A stretch of DNA of 64,000 nucleotides from Pseudeuparius sepicola. Its lineage: Eukaryota > Arthropoda > Insecta > Coleoptera > Anthribidae. Below the pieces are notes generated by a model. It worked only from the letters and a program-made list of their open reading frames with translations. It was not told where the DNA came from and searched no databases. A program made the position numbers and the translations under genes. Position 1 is the stretch's first letter. Each line of letters begins with the position of its first letter. Shown here piece by piece: positions 1 through 10,262 of this stretch. The stretch lies in assembly GCA_963920635.1 (NCBI GenBank), contig OY987301.1, positions 42,321,820-42,385,819 of the forward strand, written 5' to 3'.

Positions 1-244
1 CGGTATAGTGGAAGAAATGATTTCCAGTCCGTAAGGACCTCACAGTCTGGCATCCTCTTCTGGGGCAACGAAGAACAGGAGAAAACTCCCCTTTCCTGTT
101 TTTCCGCCGCTTCTCTAGCATCTCGGATCCACATCGTGTGCACGGATCGGCATCATCAATTTGCAGCAGGTGATGTTCTTGTAGATATGCCGTAGCTGCG
201 GCCTCGGACGGAATGACCGTGTTGTAAAACTCCTTTGTCAACAT
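1..244 (-). CDS. N-terminal part of a Merlin/ISXO2-like transposase (runs off the left edge)
   Basis: An open frame of 81 codons starts at an ATG at 244 (minus strand) and is still open at base 1. Residues 35-38 read CTRC and residues 60-65 read CPRRGC, giving a four-cysteine zinc ribbon (C35, C38, C60, C65). It is followed by a stretch ending RTGNHFF. In the Merlin/IS1595 (ISXO2-like) family an N-terminal zinc ribbon of this spacing is followed by a conserved (S)xxGTxFF motif before the DDE catalytic domain. The catalytic domain would lie outside the window, so neither activity nor intactness can be judged. No terminal repeat could be assigned. The start fits the short leader (MLTKEFYN...FLQEH-like) common in insect copies, but upstream splicing cannot be excluded. 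Confidence 0.55.
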   Translation of the reverse strand, partial: MLTKEFYNTVIPSEAAATAYLQEHHLLQIDDADPCTRCGSEMLEKRRKNRKGEFSPVLRCPRRGCQTVRSLRTGNHFFHYT

Positions 245-427
245 GATGTCAGCGCAGCAGATACAAATTGCAGAATAAGATGTCAATGAAAATTTACCCC
301 TATTTATACTCCTATATTAAATAAAGATCAAATAGCAGGTGCCTATCCAAATATTTATCGTGAATAATAATGACAATACGGTTATAATAAAATCATAAAG
401 GTTAATAGGCATAAAGGGTTTTTATTG

Positions 428-535
428 ACCTGTTTGGGGTGCAAAGAACAATTATGCAAATTAATAATTATGAAATTATTATTATATTTCTATTTGCATA
501 CTTGTTGGCGACAGTTCTTTTCTCCTCAAACAGGT
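428..535. repeat. 108-bp palindromic MITE-like repeat
   Basis: The left end ACCTGTTTGGGGTGCAAAGA pairs with the right end (reverse complement ACCTGTTTGAGGAGAAAAGA) with only a few mismatches, around an AT-rich centre. No clear target-site duplication is visible. It could be a small non-autonomous DNA transposon. Confidence 0.5.
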
Positions 536-694
536 GAATAAAACGGTATAATTTTAACGTAGATCGCATAACAGAATAGAGTACTTGAAGGTGTAGATCA
601 TATTTTCACGTAGAGCGCATACCAGACCAGCACCGACAAAAGTTTCTGCTTCTCGAGAAAATATGATCTACGGAGAGAATTTATGATTTTTTTA

Positions 695-1136
695 TACAGG
701 GTGCCCAAAAAATACAAAAAAATGAAATACCATCAAAAATAAACTATACCTTTATTTTTAAAAATATCAAAAGCTTTTACTTAGGAAAGTTGTTTAGAAA
801 AAGACCTGTCGGATTGTAACTTTTCAAGCAAGTCGGCCGACTTTGATTTTTTTATTTTTTTACCTATTTAAATCAAAGTAGGCCGATTTGCTTGAAAAAG
901 GTACCAGTCGGACACGTCTTTTAATTCTAAACAACTTTTCTAAATAAATGTTTTTGATATTTTTAAAAACAAAGGAGTTTCACACTTGGCAATAAAAAAA
1001 ACGAAGTTGGCTGATTTGTTTGAAAAGTGACAATCGGACACATCTTTTAATTGTAAAAGTTTTTGATATTTTTAAAAATAAAGGTACTTTATTCTTGATG
1101 GTATTTCATGTTTTTGTATTTTTTGGACACCCTGTA
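695..1136. mobile_element. Foldback MITE, TACAGGGTG family (about 440 bp), nested in an older palindrome
   Basis: The ends read TACAGGGTGCCCAAAAAATA and its complement, and the match continues for about 50 bp (ATGAAATACCATCAA in both arms). The flanks are TA-rich (TATA on both sides), as expected for a TA target. The arms contain the core GGCC(G)ACTTTGATTTT near 833-850 and AATCAAAGTAGGCC at 871-884. A second, direct copy of the inner arm lies near 1001-1060. Outside the element the 17-bp sequence at 638-654 is a perfect inverted repeat of 1171-1187. The 15 bp at 593-607 are an inverted repeat of 657-671. At 1250-1270 the end of another family (GGACACACTGTATA) is seen. The element therefore appears to sit inside an older, partly lost foldback element. 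No coding capacity is seen. Confidence 0.7.
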
Positions 1137-1423
1137 TAAAAAAAAATTCTCCCGTCGACCAAATTTTTTCGAGAAGCAGAAACTTTTAGCAGAAATGACT
1201 TTTTGTCGAAAAATGAAATTTTTGGTCCATTTGTCCTCTTGGGGACTCCATCCGCGGACACACTGTATATATTAACTATTACATAAATATAGAGACGGAT
1301 AGCGGAAACTTTCCTTTTTTCCGCAAAATTGAAAATTTTTGGAAGGGAACTTCCACACCTTATCGAAAGTCATATTGCTGCAATCAATCTGAATGTTTTA
1401 AGCTTTTCGGGATAACAAAAAAA

Positions 1424-3144
1424 TCAGGGACTCTTTAAAATAAGGGGACCCAGCATGTCACAGTCTATCACATAGGAAAAGTGAAGCCTTGTTTTCTGTA
1501 TATCTCCAAGGAGACCACATAAGTGGGCTGGTACAAGGTTATGTTATATGTCAGTGTCCAACTGCCATCAGGTTATATGTGACATGCCAGTGCCATAGAT
1601 TCCAAAGGAGGCAAAATATTTCCCATCATAGTTCACAATTTTTAAGTTTTCTAACTTCCAGATAGTCAATTAAAGGTAATGCGGCCGCCTGTAGTAGTCC
1701 CAATAATTGCAACCAGATTTTTCATGTCTCCCCTTTAGTAATCCTACAATTCCCATTACGTGGGCATTACGTATAAGTAAGTAGTTCAAAACAAAAATGG
1801 TATTTCCTAAATTTTAAATTATTATGCAGGTAGCTTCAGTCAGGTCTTTTTTTAAACAGTTTTTATCTACAACTATAAGTTTATTTTACGTTTGTGAGGT
1901 ACCTTGGAAGAGAAATAAAATTACAAAAATGAGCACCGAGAAAAACTACATGATTAGAACTAAGTACAAGACCTAATCTTATTAGTCCATCCCGAAATCT
2001 GTGAAAGTTCTTTGGGTAGATACATTCAACAAGGGAAGAAAGTTCAAGTAAGTATTACCTATTATACCTACATATTACAAATGGTTTAAGGAACCTGGTA
2101 ACAAAGGTGCAATAGCGACAAATTCTCAAATAAGCAAAATCGGCACTGACTTACCACACTTATATTACTTAAATTCCTGGAAATAATTGCAGGAAACCAA
2201 ATTCAAATATAAAATAAATTTGACTCCTTTGGCACTTGCCATATTCTGTGTTTGTTGACAGAACATTGTCAAGCCTAATTTTTATAAATCATTATTAATT
2301 TTTACTAACAATCAAAGCTGTACCTTGGTAGAAAAAGGGCCAATGTCCAAATTTTGCATTTAGGAGTTAAGTGTATAATCAGACTGAGCAGTTGATATAT
2401 TCTGGTTAGAAAAAAGGCCAATGTCCAAAGTTACATGGTATTGAAGTAATCTTAAGTGGGAAAAGGCCTAAGTCCAATTCGTTTTAATAGAAAATGGGCC
2501 AATGTGTTGACATCAGCCCTTTCACTATAACTGATATATAAAATAAACGGCCAATGTCCGTAGTATGAGGACATTGGCCGTTTGTCATTTTTATTTTTTG
2601 GACATTGGCCCTAATTTGTTTTGAGGTTAGTATTCCTCAAAACCTCAAATTTCGGTAGACAGTATTTGACTGTGGTCGACAGTTTGTGTTTAAGTTGTGG
2701 GTGTTATCAAACTGAATAAAAAAATTTTGTCTGTACAACTTGTTTTATTTTCGAAGAAAGGGCCAATGTTCATATTCGCAATATTATTTTCGGGGCCAAT
2801 GTCCATTTTTTTGCAACTAAAAAGAAATATACTAAAATTGCTAGAATCATCCTAAAATACGTACTTTTTGCTCTATATGTCACCTCAAATTGAAAATTAT
2901 CAGAAAAGCTTATTTGCATTTTTAAGCTCACAATAGGTAATTATAAATTCAAATTCATTTTTCTTGAATCAGCTGAAATGGACATTGGCCCTTTTTCTAC
3001 CAAAGTACAGAAAGTACCTGTTATATTCATAGATTCTCCAATAAAAAGGCATACTTGGCATCATTGAGACCATTAGAATGGGGAAAGAAACGGCCTCACT
3101 TTGGAAAGTATAATGCTGGGTCCCCTTACTTTAAAGGGTCCCTG
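1424..3144. repeat. Inverted repeat pair 1.7 kb apart
   Basis: Bases 1424-1456 (containing AAGGGGACCCAGCAT) and 3113-3144 (containing ATGCTGGGTCCCCTT) are inverted copies of about 32 bp with about three mismatches. They could be terminal repeats of a 1.7-kb element that later received the 2318-3010 insertion, or two independent small repeats. No coding frame of note lies between them. Confidence 0.35.
2318..3010. mobile_element. 693-bp inverted-repeat element packed with GGCCAATGTCC motifs
   Basis: The terminal inverted repeats are about 32 bp, beginning CTGTACYTTGGTAGAAAAAG and running directly into GGCCAATGTCCA. The motif GGCCAATGTCC or a close variant occurs at 2338-2348, 2416-2426, 2465-2475 (GGCCTAAGTCC), 2497-2506, 2549-2559, 2569-2579 (reverse), 2600-2610 (reverse), 2761-2771, 2794-2804 and 2980-2990 (reverse). 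The 2549/2569 pair forms a hairpin. Arrays of short subterminal repeats are transposase-binding sites in several DNA transposon superfamilies; here they run through the whole element. The flanks share only AAAG, so the target duplication is uncertain. No transposase reading frame is present. Confidence 0.65.
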
Positions 3145-3489
3145 AAAAAAATATATACATATAGAAATAATATATTAATAAAACTAATCTGTGGTACGAT
3201 ATTTCTAACGAGTTCCAGGCATTTTAACCTAATTATAAGAGCACATTTTACAGTGAACTTAAAGTGAACTAATTTTCTAGCTAGTTCCTATAGTTTCAAA
3301 CTTAAGTTTCAAAGTAATCAGAAACAAATCTATTGCAGAAATTCCAAAAGCAAATCCGTATACATTGTCATGTTAATGTCAATCCAACGCCGCCGGGCAT
3401 TCAATGACGTAAAAATTTAGGAAAGAATTCAACCAACCTAAACTACAAAGAGTATCTTCTTTTTTTTCACCTCCAAACTTGCTTATTGA

Positions 3490-3820
3490 TCCATCGACTA
3501 TATAAAAGCGTTAAGGTCTCGCCGCCGCGCCTACACACAAACGAGAATTCCGAAATCTAATAATAACGAAAATATTAGACGCCGAAGGGCGCGTAGTTAA
3601 GAGAGGAAATCGCCCAGGATTCGATTCCGAGATGATTTTCCGGTAGTTGGGTTGTGCGTCTCTCGCGAAATTAGATAACTTTTGGTTAAACGAGTTCAAA
3701 GGGCAGCGGCGGCGAAACGGACGCAAAGTAAACGTTTGCCGATCTGTCCGAAAAAAGGGCTGTACCATTTTATTTCGCAACTTTTTTCTAATGATTTTAT
3801 CCATTTTAATATTTCCCAAC
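3490..3820. other. GC/CpG-richer island with a TATA-like box
   Basis: TATATAAAAG at about 3499-3508 is followed by about 220 bp that is clearly richer in CpG than its surroundings (GCCGCCGCGCC, GGGCGCG, GCGGCGGCG). Open frames exist on the minus strand but no family is recognisable. It could be a promoter with a first exon (plus strand) or a conserved non-coding block. This is inference only. Confidence 0.2.
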
Positions 3821-4216
3821 TAAGCTGTCCGATAAAGAAATTTGGAAAAGTTTAATAGGCATAATTTTCCTTATTTGATCCAATACAATTATTTGTTTAA
3901 TAAAAAATACTATATGTATATGCATCAAAGGTATCAAACACCACCCCGTATATGAAAAACTAATATATTGACGCAGTACGTTTATTTAAAAAATTGATTG
4001 ATGAAGCAATATTTTTGGTACTTTGATTTAACCTTATTGGTAAAAAATATTGCTCGTTTGTTCTTTTCAAGAAGGTGGTCAAACGTTTATTAGGGGAAAT
4101 AGAATTTTGCGTCCAAAGGCTGACGCAGTCACCAAAAAAGTTCAGGAGGCTATTTTGTTGGCTGCTTAATTTAATTCAGAATCTAAAAAGAGGGAGAAAT
4201 GCCTAGAATAAAATAA

Positions 4217-4725
4217 TACAGGATGTTAAAGTATAATTTTATTTAAAACTGAAATACTTGCATGGAATTTGGTGTCAGGGGGTTTTCTTGGGGCGAGGAA
4301 TTCAAATGTGAGACTCATTTTCGTTTTTGATATACAGCAGTGTACACAGATAAGTCAATCAGTTTTTTTAGTTGTGTGTCGTCTTTTTGCGAATATCTTT
4401 TATTTTTCTTAAACAGTCATATTAAAGAAATAAAAATAAATAAATCTATCTGAAAGGAATCTTAATAAGGATATTGGCGATAAAACCGATGTTACGTAAG
4501 ACAAAAATTACAGGGGTGGTCATAACTTTTAGCTAAAAATGAGAGACATAGTGACGTGACATAATATAACATTTTCGCAACATTTATTGGTAAAAAAAAA
4601 CAAATAAGAATTTATCTGTGTAACTCCTTGTATATCAGAAACAAAAAATATATCCCCGCATTTGAATTCCTCGCAGTTATTTTTTGAAGAAAACAAAAAT
4701 AAAATTTAATTTTTTACATCCTGTA
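4217..4725. mobile_element. Degenerate foldback MITE, TACAGGATG ends (509 bp)
   Basis: The ends TACAGGATGTTAAAG and its diverged complement bracket two arms sharing GCGAGGAATTCAAATG. A second TACAG-like motif lies inside each arm (TATACAGCAG at 4331, offset 116; complement of TACAAGGAGTTA ending 4632, offset 93), preceded by TCGTTTTTGA. This is the same layout as the 7212, 9543 and 39798 elements but more decayed. Confidence 0.55.
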
Positions 4726-7211
4726 TCTTTTTTATTAAGCATTTTCGGGCTATGTTTACAGACTTTGTCTTCTCCTTACAGTCTGAATCATCCCTTGAAT
4801 ATTTACAACCTGCATAATAGTATAATAATAAAACTATAAAAAAACTTCCAGAAACGATAGAAAATTTGGTTTGTAGCTCTTGTGTTTTAAGAGATATCAC
4901 AAAAAAACAATATATTATATTCTGTGTCAAGGGAGTAAGGTGCCACTTTTAATATTGAGAGTGAAGCATACGCTCGGACAACAATCACTGTAGGGATTAA
5001 AAGGCTCTTCAGTAGTAAATACGCTATAAATAAACTTTTTTTTGTGTAAAGATTATTAATAAATTGTTCATGCACCTTGCACTTCGCTCCCTAACCGTAG
5101 TGCCACCTTTAGTTCGTTGGGTCTTGGCTTAGTCCCCGTGGTGCAAAAAATAGATTGTAACCATCAAACAACAACAAAAACCATTAAGATTTCAATATCA
5201 CACTTTGTACGAAGAAAATATTTTAAGTTAAAAGTATTTTTTGCGAATAAAATGTTTTGATATCACGAAAAGCGAATTGTTCTTACGAAGAAATTCAGTT
5301 TGCAGATTCTCGAGTTCGGTGCCTGACATCCTGAGAAGAATTTTAGGAACATACAACGCACAGATATCGAACAATGTTGCATATACTATAGACCAGAGAG
5401 AAGAGTAAACAATCAAGAATCAGGATGAATTTCTTGTTTCCAGGTGGCTACATCCATTCGGCAGCCTGAAGCGCTTCTGCCACTTCACTCACCGCTCCTG
5501 TCTGATGAGGGGTTGCACACTTGTTTAGACAAGGAAATTACTATAAATTCGGGGAATCCCGGGGCGCCAAGGGCGAGATTATTAATAGGGGAAATACGTC
5601 AGGGGTGAGAGGCGCCGGGCGAAAATTGCTCCTCGTATCGCCGTGACGGCCCTTTCGGAAAGGTATCCCAGCTTTAAAATATGTGGGGGATGCCTCGCCG
5701 GAATGGGACGCGCGGGTGCGCCCATAAAGAGATATTGTTATGGGGCGCGCCGTGAATTAAGTGCTCAAAAAATGAAATTACCTACTTGAAGCTAAGAGAT
5801 GCGATATAATAATTTTTCAATGTCTCCCAAACTGAATATATACACCTAGAGGATATAGCAGTCACTTCTATAAAGGGATTCCTATTAGAATATTATTTAA
5901 AGAGTTATTTTCCCAAAAAGTTCAGAAAGTGGTACTTTTCCGCGCGCGACTATACTTGACGATACAACATGTGGCACTCAGGTGCAATATGCCCCGTTGC
6001 TTAACTTGCTGCATAATATAGGTACTATTACCAATTTATTTCTAAACGACCTGTTTTTGAGCCCTGGTTTAACAACTATTGTGATACATTTTGGACATAC
6101 ACATTTTCTTTTTATTATAGCTTTTAAACCTTGAGTGGATTGTGGAAGATAAAATTTTGCATTTACCCATTAATTTTGTCTGTCGAATTTCTGCCGGCCA
6201 TTTTGCCGAATATCGTGAATTTCCCTTTTACTCTATTATGACGCTATAATGATGTGGTTAAAGTCCAATTTGGTTTATTTGCGGTATTCGGTTAGTGACC
6301 CTGTCCACCATTCCGCCCATGCAGCCCAGGGAGCCTCGGCTTGTTGGAATAATGCATTAGTTTCAACGGAAATGGACTCTAACATTAACATTCAAAATTG
6401 AACGGGAACAACTTATAGATTAACCTTAATATTATACTGCCTTGCTTTGGTCTAGATGATGAGGGCCCGTCAAAGTGACGATAACAACAGCTGCAACTCA
6501 GCAAAGATAACTCAACATCATACATTACGAGTGGCTGTTTCTTTGTTCAAAGGCGCGGACAACCCGAAATACGCATTTCTGCCAATCTAGGTTAAGTTAT
6601 CTGTGCACTCAGTAAGCGCGAAAAAAAAAAGTACAGTAGAGGTCAACTTGAAACCCACAGTTTTGCATTTTGGTCAACATTTTTGTTGTCCAATCCAATC
6701 AGAGCATCCCCTTGATAGAGTATTATAGTAGAAATATTGCAGAAAACAACCATTATTCTTTAATTTTTTTGTAAAACCAACCCTGAGGTATTATCTTGAA
6801 CATAATAACTCCATAAAATTTACTATATTTGCCTTAATGTGACTATTTCTCATTTCATATTTTATCCTGCCGGAAGAGCCGCTTTTTATCGCGGCCACTC
6901 CCTTTTTGTCCGCTGATTTATTTAATTCAGCGCATACTTAATTGTGTTTGTGCGCAAATTTATTCGTCGCGTGCCAAATATTGTTATTAATCTATTAAAC
7001 AATACCTCTATGCATATGTTGTGTGCACTCCGTGATTATTTATAATGTTACTGCATAAATAATAAACCCGCATCAGGATGGTCCAGCTTAAATTTCACTT
7101 AATTTCCACTTACGGAAAAAATAGGCTAATCTTAGATTCTCTTCCAGAGCAATATGAATTTGGTATCATAATAATAATTATTAATATACAGGCAAATATC
7201 CTGTATCACTA
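4726..7211. other. 2.5 kb without recognisable genes; GC-rich island at 5440-5760
   Basis: No gene or complete repeat was recognised. Bases 5440-5760 are markedly GC/CpG-richer (GGGGCGCC, GGCGCCGGGCG, GGGGCGCGCC) with CCATAAAG/TTATGG steps. Bases 6890-7080 contain several TTTATT/ATAAA and TTAAT homeodomain-like sites among GC-rich segments. Either could be conserved regulatory DNA, which would have to be tested by cross-species alignment. Confidence 0.25.
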
Positions 7212-8403
7212 TACAGGGAGAGTCGAAGTTAAACCGCCATACTCAAAATTTTGAGTAGTATTTTTAAAAATAAATGGGGTTCTTCATATAACATTTTGTC
7301 CAAAAACGCTTCGTTTTCGACATACAGGGCGTCAAAGTTTTCTTTTAAAAACAGAAAAAATTAGTATTTTCGGTTCCATTTAAGCTATCGAGTTGAAAAT
7401 TGGTACTTTTATGTTTTCTGGGACGGCGATTATGAATTTTCTATCAACTTTCTTCTAGCCGCTAGAGGGCGTTGGCTACGTCGTTACTTTCGAACAAAAG
7501 TGTTTTAAACTTTTTTGTCGTTGAAAAATCTGCATTTTAGACAGCGGAATATTAAATTACATTCGATTTTGAACAAAAAATGTCTCTTGTAAAAATACGA
7601 AAACCTTAACCGTTGTCATGAAAAACGCAATTTTGTGTCGCGGTGCGCGTGAATTCGAAAAAATTAAATTTTCGTAGTAGGCTGAGAAATGGGATTTATT
7701 CATTTGGAATTCTTTATTTACAGTAGGTATTGTCCTAAATTAACAATTTTTGTGAAATTAGTAATAAAAAGAACTTTAACCAAGACAACTTTATTAGCAA
7801 AAACATACCGAAAAAATTATAATAAAGTTGTCTTGGTTAAAGTTCTTTTTATTACTAATTTCACAAAAATTGTTAATTTAGGACAATACCTACTGTAAAT
7901 AAAGAATTCCAAATGAATAAATCCCATTTCTCAGCCTACTATGAAATTTTAATTTTTTCGAATTCACGCGCACCGCCACACAAAATTGCGTTTTTCATGA
8001 AAACGGTTAAGGTTTTCGTATTTTTACAAGAGACATTTTTTGTTCAAAATCGAATGTAATTTAATATTCCGCTGTCTAAAATGCAGATTTTTCAACGACA
8101 AAAAAGTTTAAAACACTTTTGTTCGAAAGTAACGACGTAGCCAACGCCCTCTAGCGGCTAGAAGAAAGTTGATAGAAAATTCATAATCGACGTCCCAGAA
8201 AACATAAAAGTACCAATTTTCAACTCGATAGCATAAATGGAACCGAAAATACTAATTTTTTCTGTTTTTAAAAGAAAACTTTGACGCCCTGTATGTCGAA
8301 AACGAAGCGTTTTTGGACAAAATGTTATATGAAGAACCGCATTTAATTTTAAGAATACTACTCAAATTTTTAGTATGGCGGTTTAACTTCGACTCACCCT
8401 GTA
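7212..8403. mobile_element. 1192-bp nearly perfect foldback element, TACAGGG(A/T)GAGTCG ends
   Basis: The left arm (7212 to about 7795) and right arm (about 7822 to 8403) are inverted copies of about 585 bp with roughly a dozen differences by eye, many of them near the outer ends. They surround a loop of about 25-30 bp centred at 7808. The flanks are TA-rich. A second, inner TACAGGG-like motif occurs in each arm in the same orientation as the outer end: offset 111 on the left (7323) and 110 on the right (ends 8293), each preceded by CGCTTCGTTTTCGACA. The reading frame across the centre (7689-7898) is a by-product of the palindrome. The near identity of the arms suggests recent formation or repair-driven homogenisation. 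Confidence 0.85.
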
Positions 8404-8418
8404 TATCCTAAAACGCTA

Positions 8419-9355
8419 TACATTGTGGAACTGAATCATGGTACACCCCACTTTTTTCCCTTGTTTTTTGAGATACAATTTTGAAATTTGGCATGTCGAT
8501 GTTACTTTATAAATGCCACTTTTTGACGTGTAAATTCATTTATTTCCGCTTCCGGTTTTACCGGAAGTCACATTTACTTTTGTTTTTTAAATGGAACACC
8601 CTGTATATTATTTAAGTTTCGGATTCTCCTCGATGTACTGAAACCAACAATGCCTCACAAGTGACATTTTGGCTGACAGAAAGTGGTTTTTCTTTAACTT
8701 ATTTGGATTTGCAATAATAAACTAAAGGTGGCTATGAAACAAATGAACTTCGACAAACTGAACATCTTTAATGAACTGTCAAACCGTCTGTCTACAGAAA
8801 AGTACTTCTCTTATAATAAACTACGGTATCAATGTGTTGTCAATTAAAACAACTGCAAAAATAGTGTTTGCAAAATGCCGCAAACTTACACAAGATCAGG
8901 AAAAGTGGATATGTTGAATCCAAAAATGCATTCAAGTGAATGGCGGGCATTTCGAACACTTACTATAAAATCGGTGCAGAGTTGCCATTTGTTTGTATTG
9001 ACATTGTTTCCAATAAATATTTGTTGTTAAAATTTCATAGCCACCTTTATGGTTTATTATTGCAAATCCAAATAAGTTAAAGAAAAACCACTTTCTGTCA
9101 GCCAAAATGTCACTTGTGAGGCATGGTTGGTTTCAGTACATCGAGGAGAATCCGAAACTTAAATAATATACAGGGTGTTCCATTTAAAAAACAAAAGTGA
9201 ATGTCACTTCCGGTAAAAATGGAAGCGGAAATAAATGAATTTACACGTCAAAAAGTGACATTTATAAAGTAACATCGACATGCCAAATTTCAAAATTGTA
9301 TCTCAAAAAACAAGGGAAAAAAGTGGGGTGTACCATGATTCAGTTCCACCCTGTA
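8419..9355. mobile_element. 937-bp foldback element, TACAGGGTGGAACTG ends
   Basis: The left end (TACATTGTGGAACTG, mutated) matches the complement of the right end (TACAGGGTGGAACTG). The arms are about 320 bp: 8419 to about 8740, and about 9030 to 9355. About 290 bp in the centre is not palindromic. Each arm contains CTTCCGGTTTTACCGGAAG (8551) or its diverged partner (about 9208). This is followed by GGAACACCCTGTATATTAT, an end-like motif facing inward about 188 bp from the outer end. The same order occurs in the 45646-47913 element. The element starts 15 bp after the end of the 7212-8403 element. Confidence 0.8.
8875..9030 (+). pseudogene. Short frame in the centre of a foldback element, possibly a DUF4817-like remnant
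   Basis: A 51-codon frame begins MPQTYTRSGKVDML and lies in the non-palindromic centre of the 8419-9355 element. The opening M-x-x-x-Y-T-x-x-x-K-x-D-M-L resembles the start of insect DUF4817 helix-turn-helix domains. The rest (EWRAFRTLTIKSVQ and beyond) is not recognisable, and the frame ends inside the element. Chance resemblance is quite possible. Confidence 0.2.
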
Positions 9356-9542
9356 TACCTCATTATTCTTCATATTTTAATGCCATCTCAAAGGCTTGTG
9401 GAAAGTAGCAGTAACTTATTATAAATCATAAGCGTGATAGCTTGTTTCCACAAAAAGTCATTTCTGATCAAGGTGGGTATTATGGGGAAGTTTGGGAATT
9501 ATCTCATTTTGCATGGGATTAAGTTTAGTAAAAGAGGGAATA

Positions 9543-10262
9543 TACAGGGTGTTAGTAAATAAGTGCGACAAACTTTAAGGGGTGATTCTACATGAAAAAA
9601 TAATGACAGTTTGCTATATAAACGTAGGTCCGCAAATGCTTCGTTTCCGATATACAGGGAGCCAAAGTTTTTAAAAAAAAGATAATTTATTTATTGTTAT
9701 AGCACAGACCTATATAGCTAGCGAAGCTATATAGGTCTGTGGTTATAGCTATGCGCACCTAACTAAAAATGTTTTATTCGAAATATTTTTATTTTCATTT
9801 GCTGTTTTGATTTATTGTTGCTGTATAGGATAGGTTTTTGATATTGTTGTAATAGAAATTAAAAATACGCGTTATGTTGTTTTATTTTTTTGAAAAGGTA
9901 AGAGAGCTTTTTTGTCACTAATTAAACGAGGATTTTAAAAATAATTTTTATTTTAAATTATCTCAGTGGCGTATCATTTATTTTCTTAAAAATATCGAGG
10001 CCATTACCCTATGCACGCCAGTGATTAACATAAAATTTTTAATCGGGTGTCAAAAAATGCGCTTTCTAGTCCTCTTAAAACCCACCAAATTTCATTTGAA
10101 TATCTTAATCCGTTTCAGCGCAATAAAATTATCTTTTTTTTAACTCCCTGTATATCGGAAACGAAGCATTTGCGGACCTACGTTTATATAGCAAACTGTC
10201 ATTATTTTTTCATGCAGAATCACCCCTTAAAGTTTGTCGCACTTATTTACTAACACCCTGTA
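9543..10262. mobile_element. 720-bp foldback element, TACAGGGTGTTAGTAAAT ends
   Basis: Outer ends TACAGGGTGTTAGTAAATAA and complement; the arms stay matched for about 130 bp and more loosely beyond. Inner TACAGGGAG copies lie exactly 110 bp inside both ends (9653 on the left; complement ending 10152 on the right), preceded by GCTTCGTTTCCGATA. The flanks are TA. The interior is AT-rich and carries a separate perfect hairpin at 9703-9741. No transposase frame is seen. Confidence 0.75.
9703..9741. repeat. Perfect 17-bp-arm hairpin inside a foldback element
   Basis: CACAGACCTATATAGCT (9703-9719) and its exact complement (9725-9741) are separated by AGCGA. It is off-centre in the host element, so it is not part of its main palindrome. 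Confidence 0.75.

Noticed and set aside
3511..3819. 102-codon minus-strand frame
   Set aside because: GC-rich island with basic, low-information translation; kept only as a GC-rich block.
7689..7898. Frame across the centre of the 7212 palindrome
   Set aside because: Its two halves are the two arms read in succession, a palindrome by-product.
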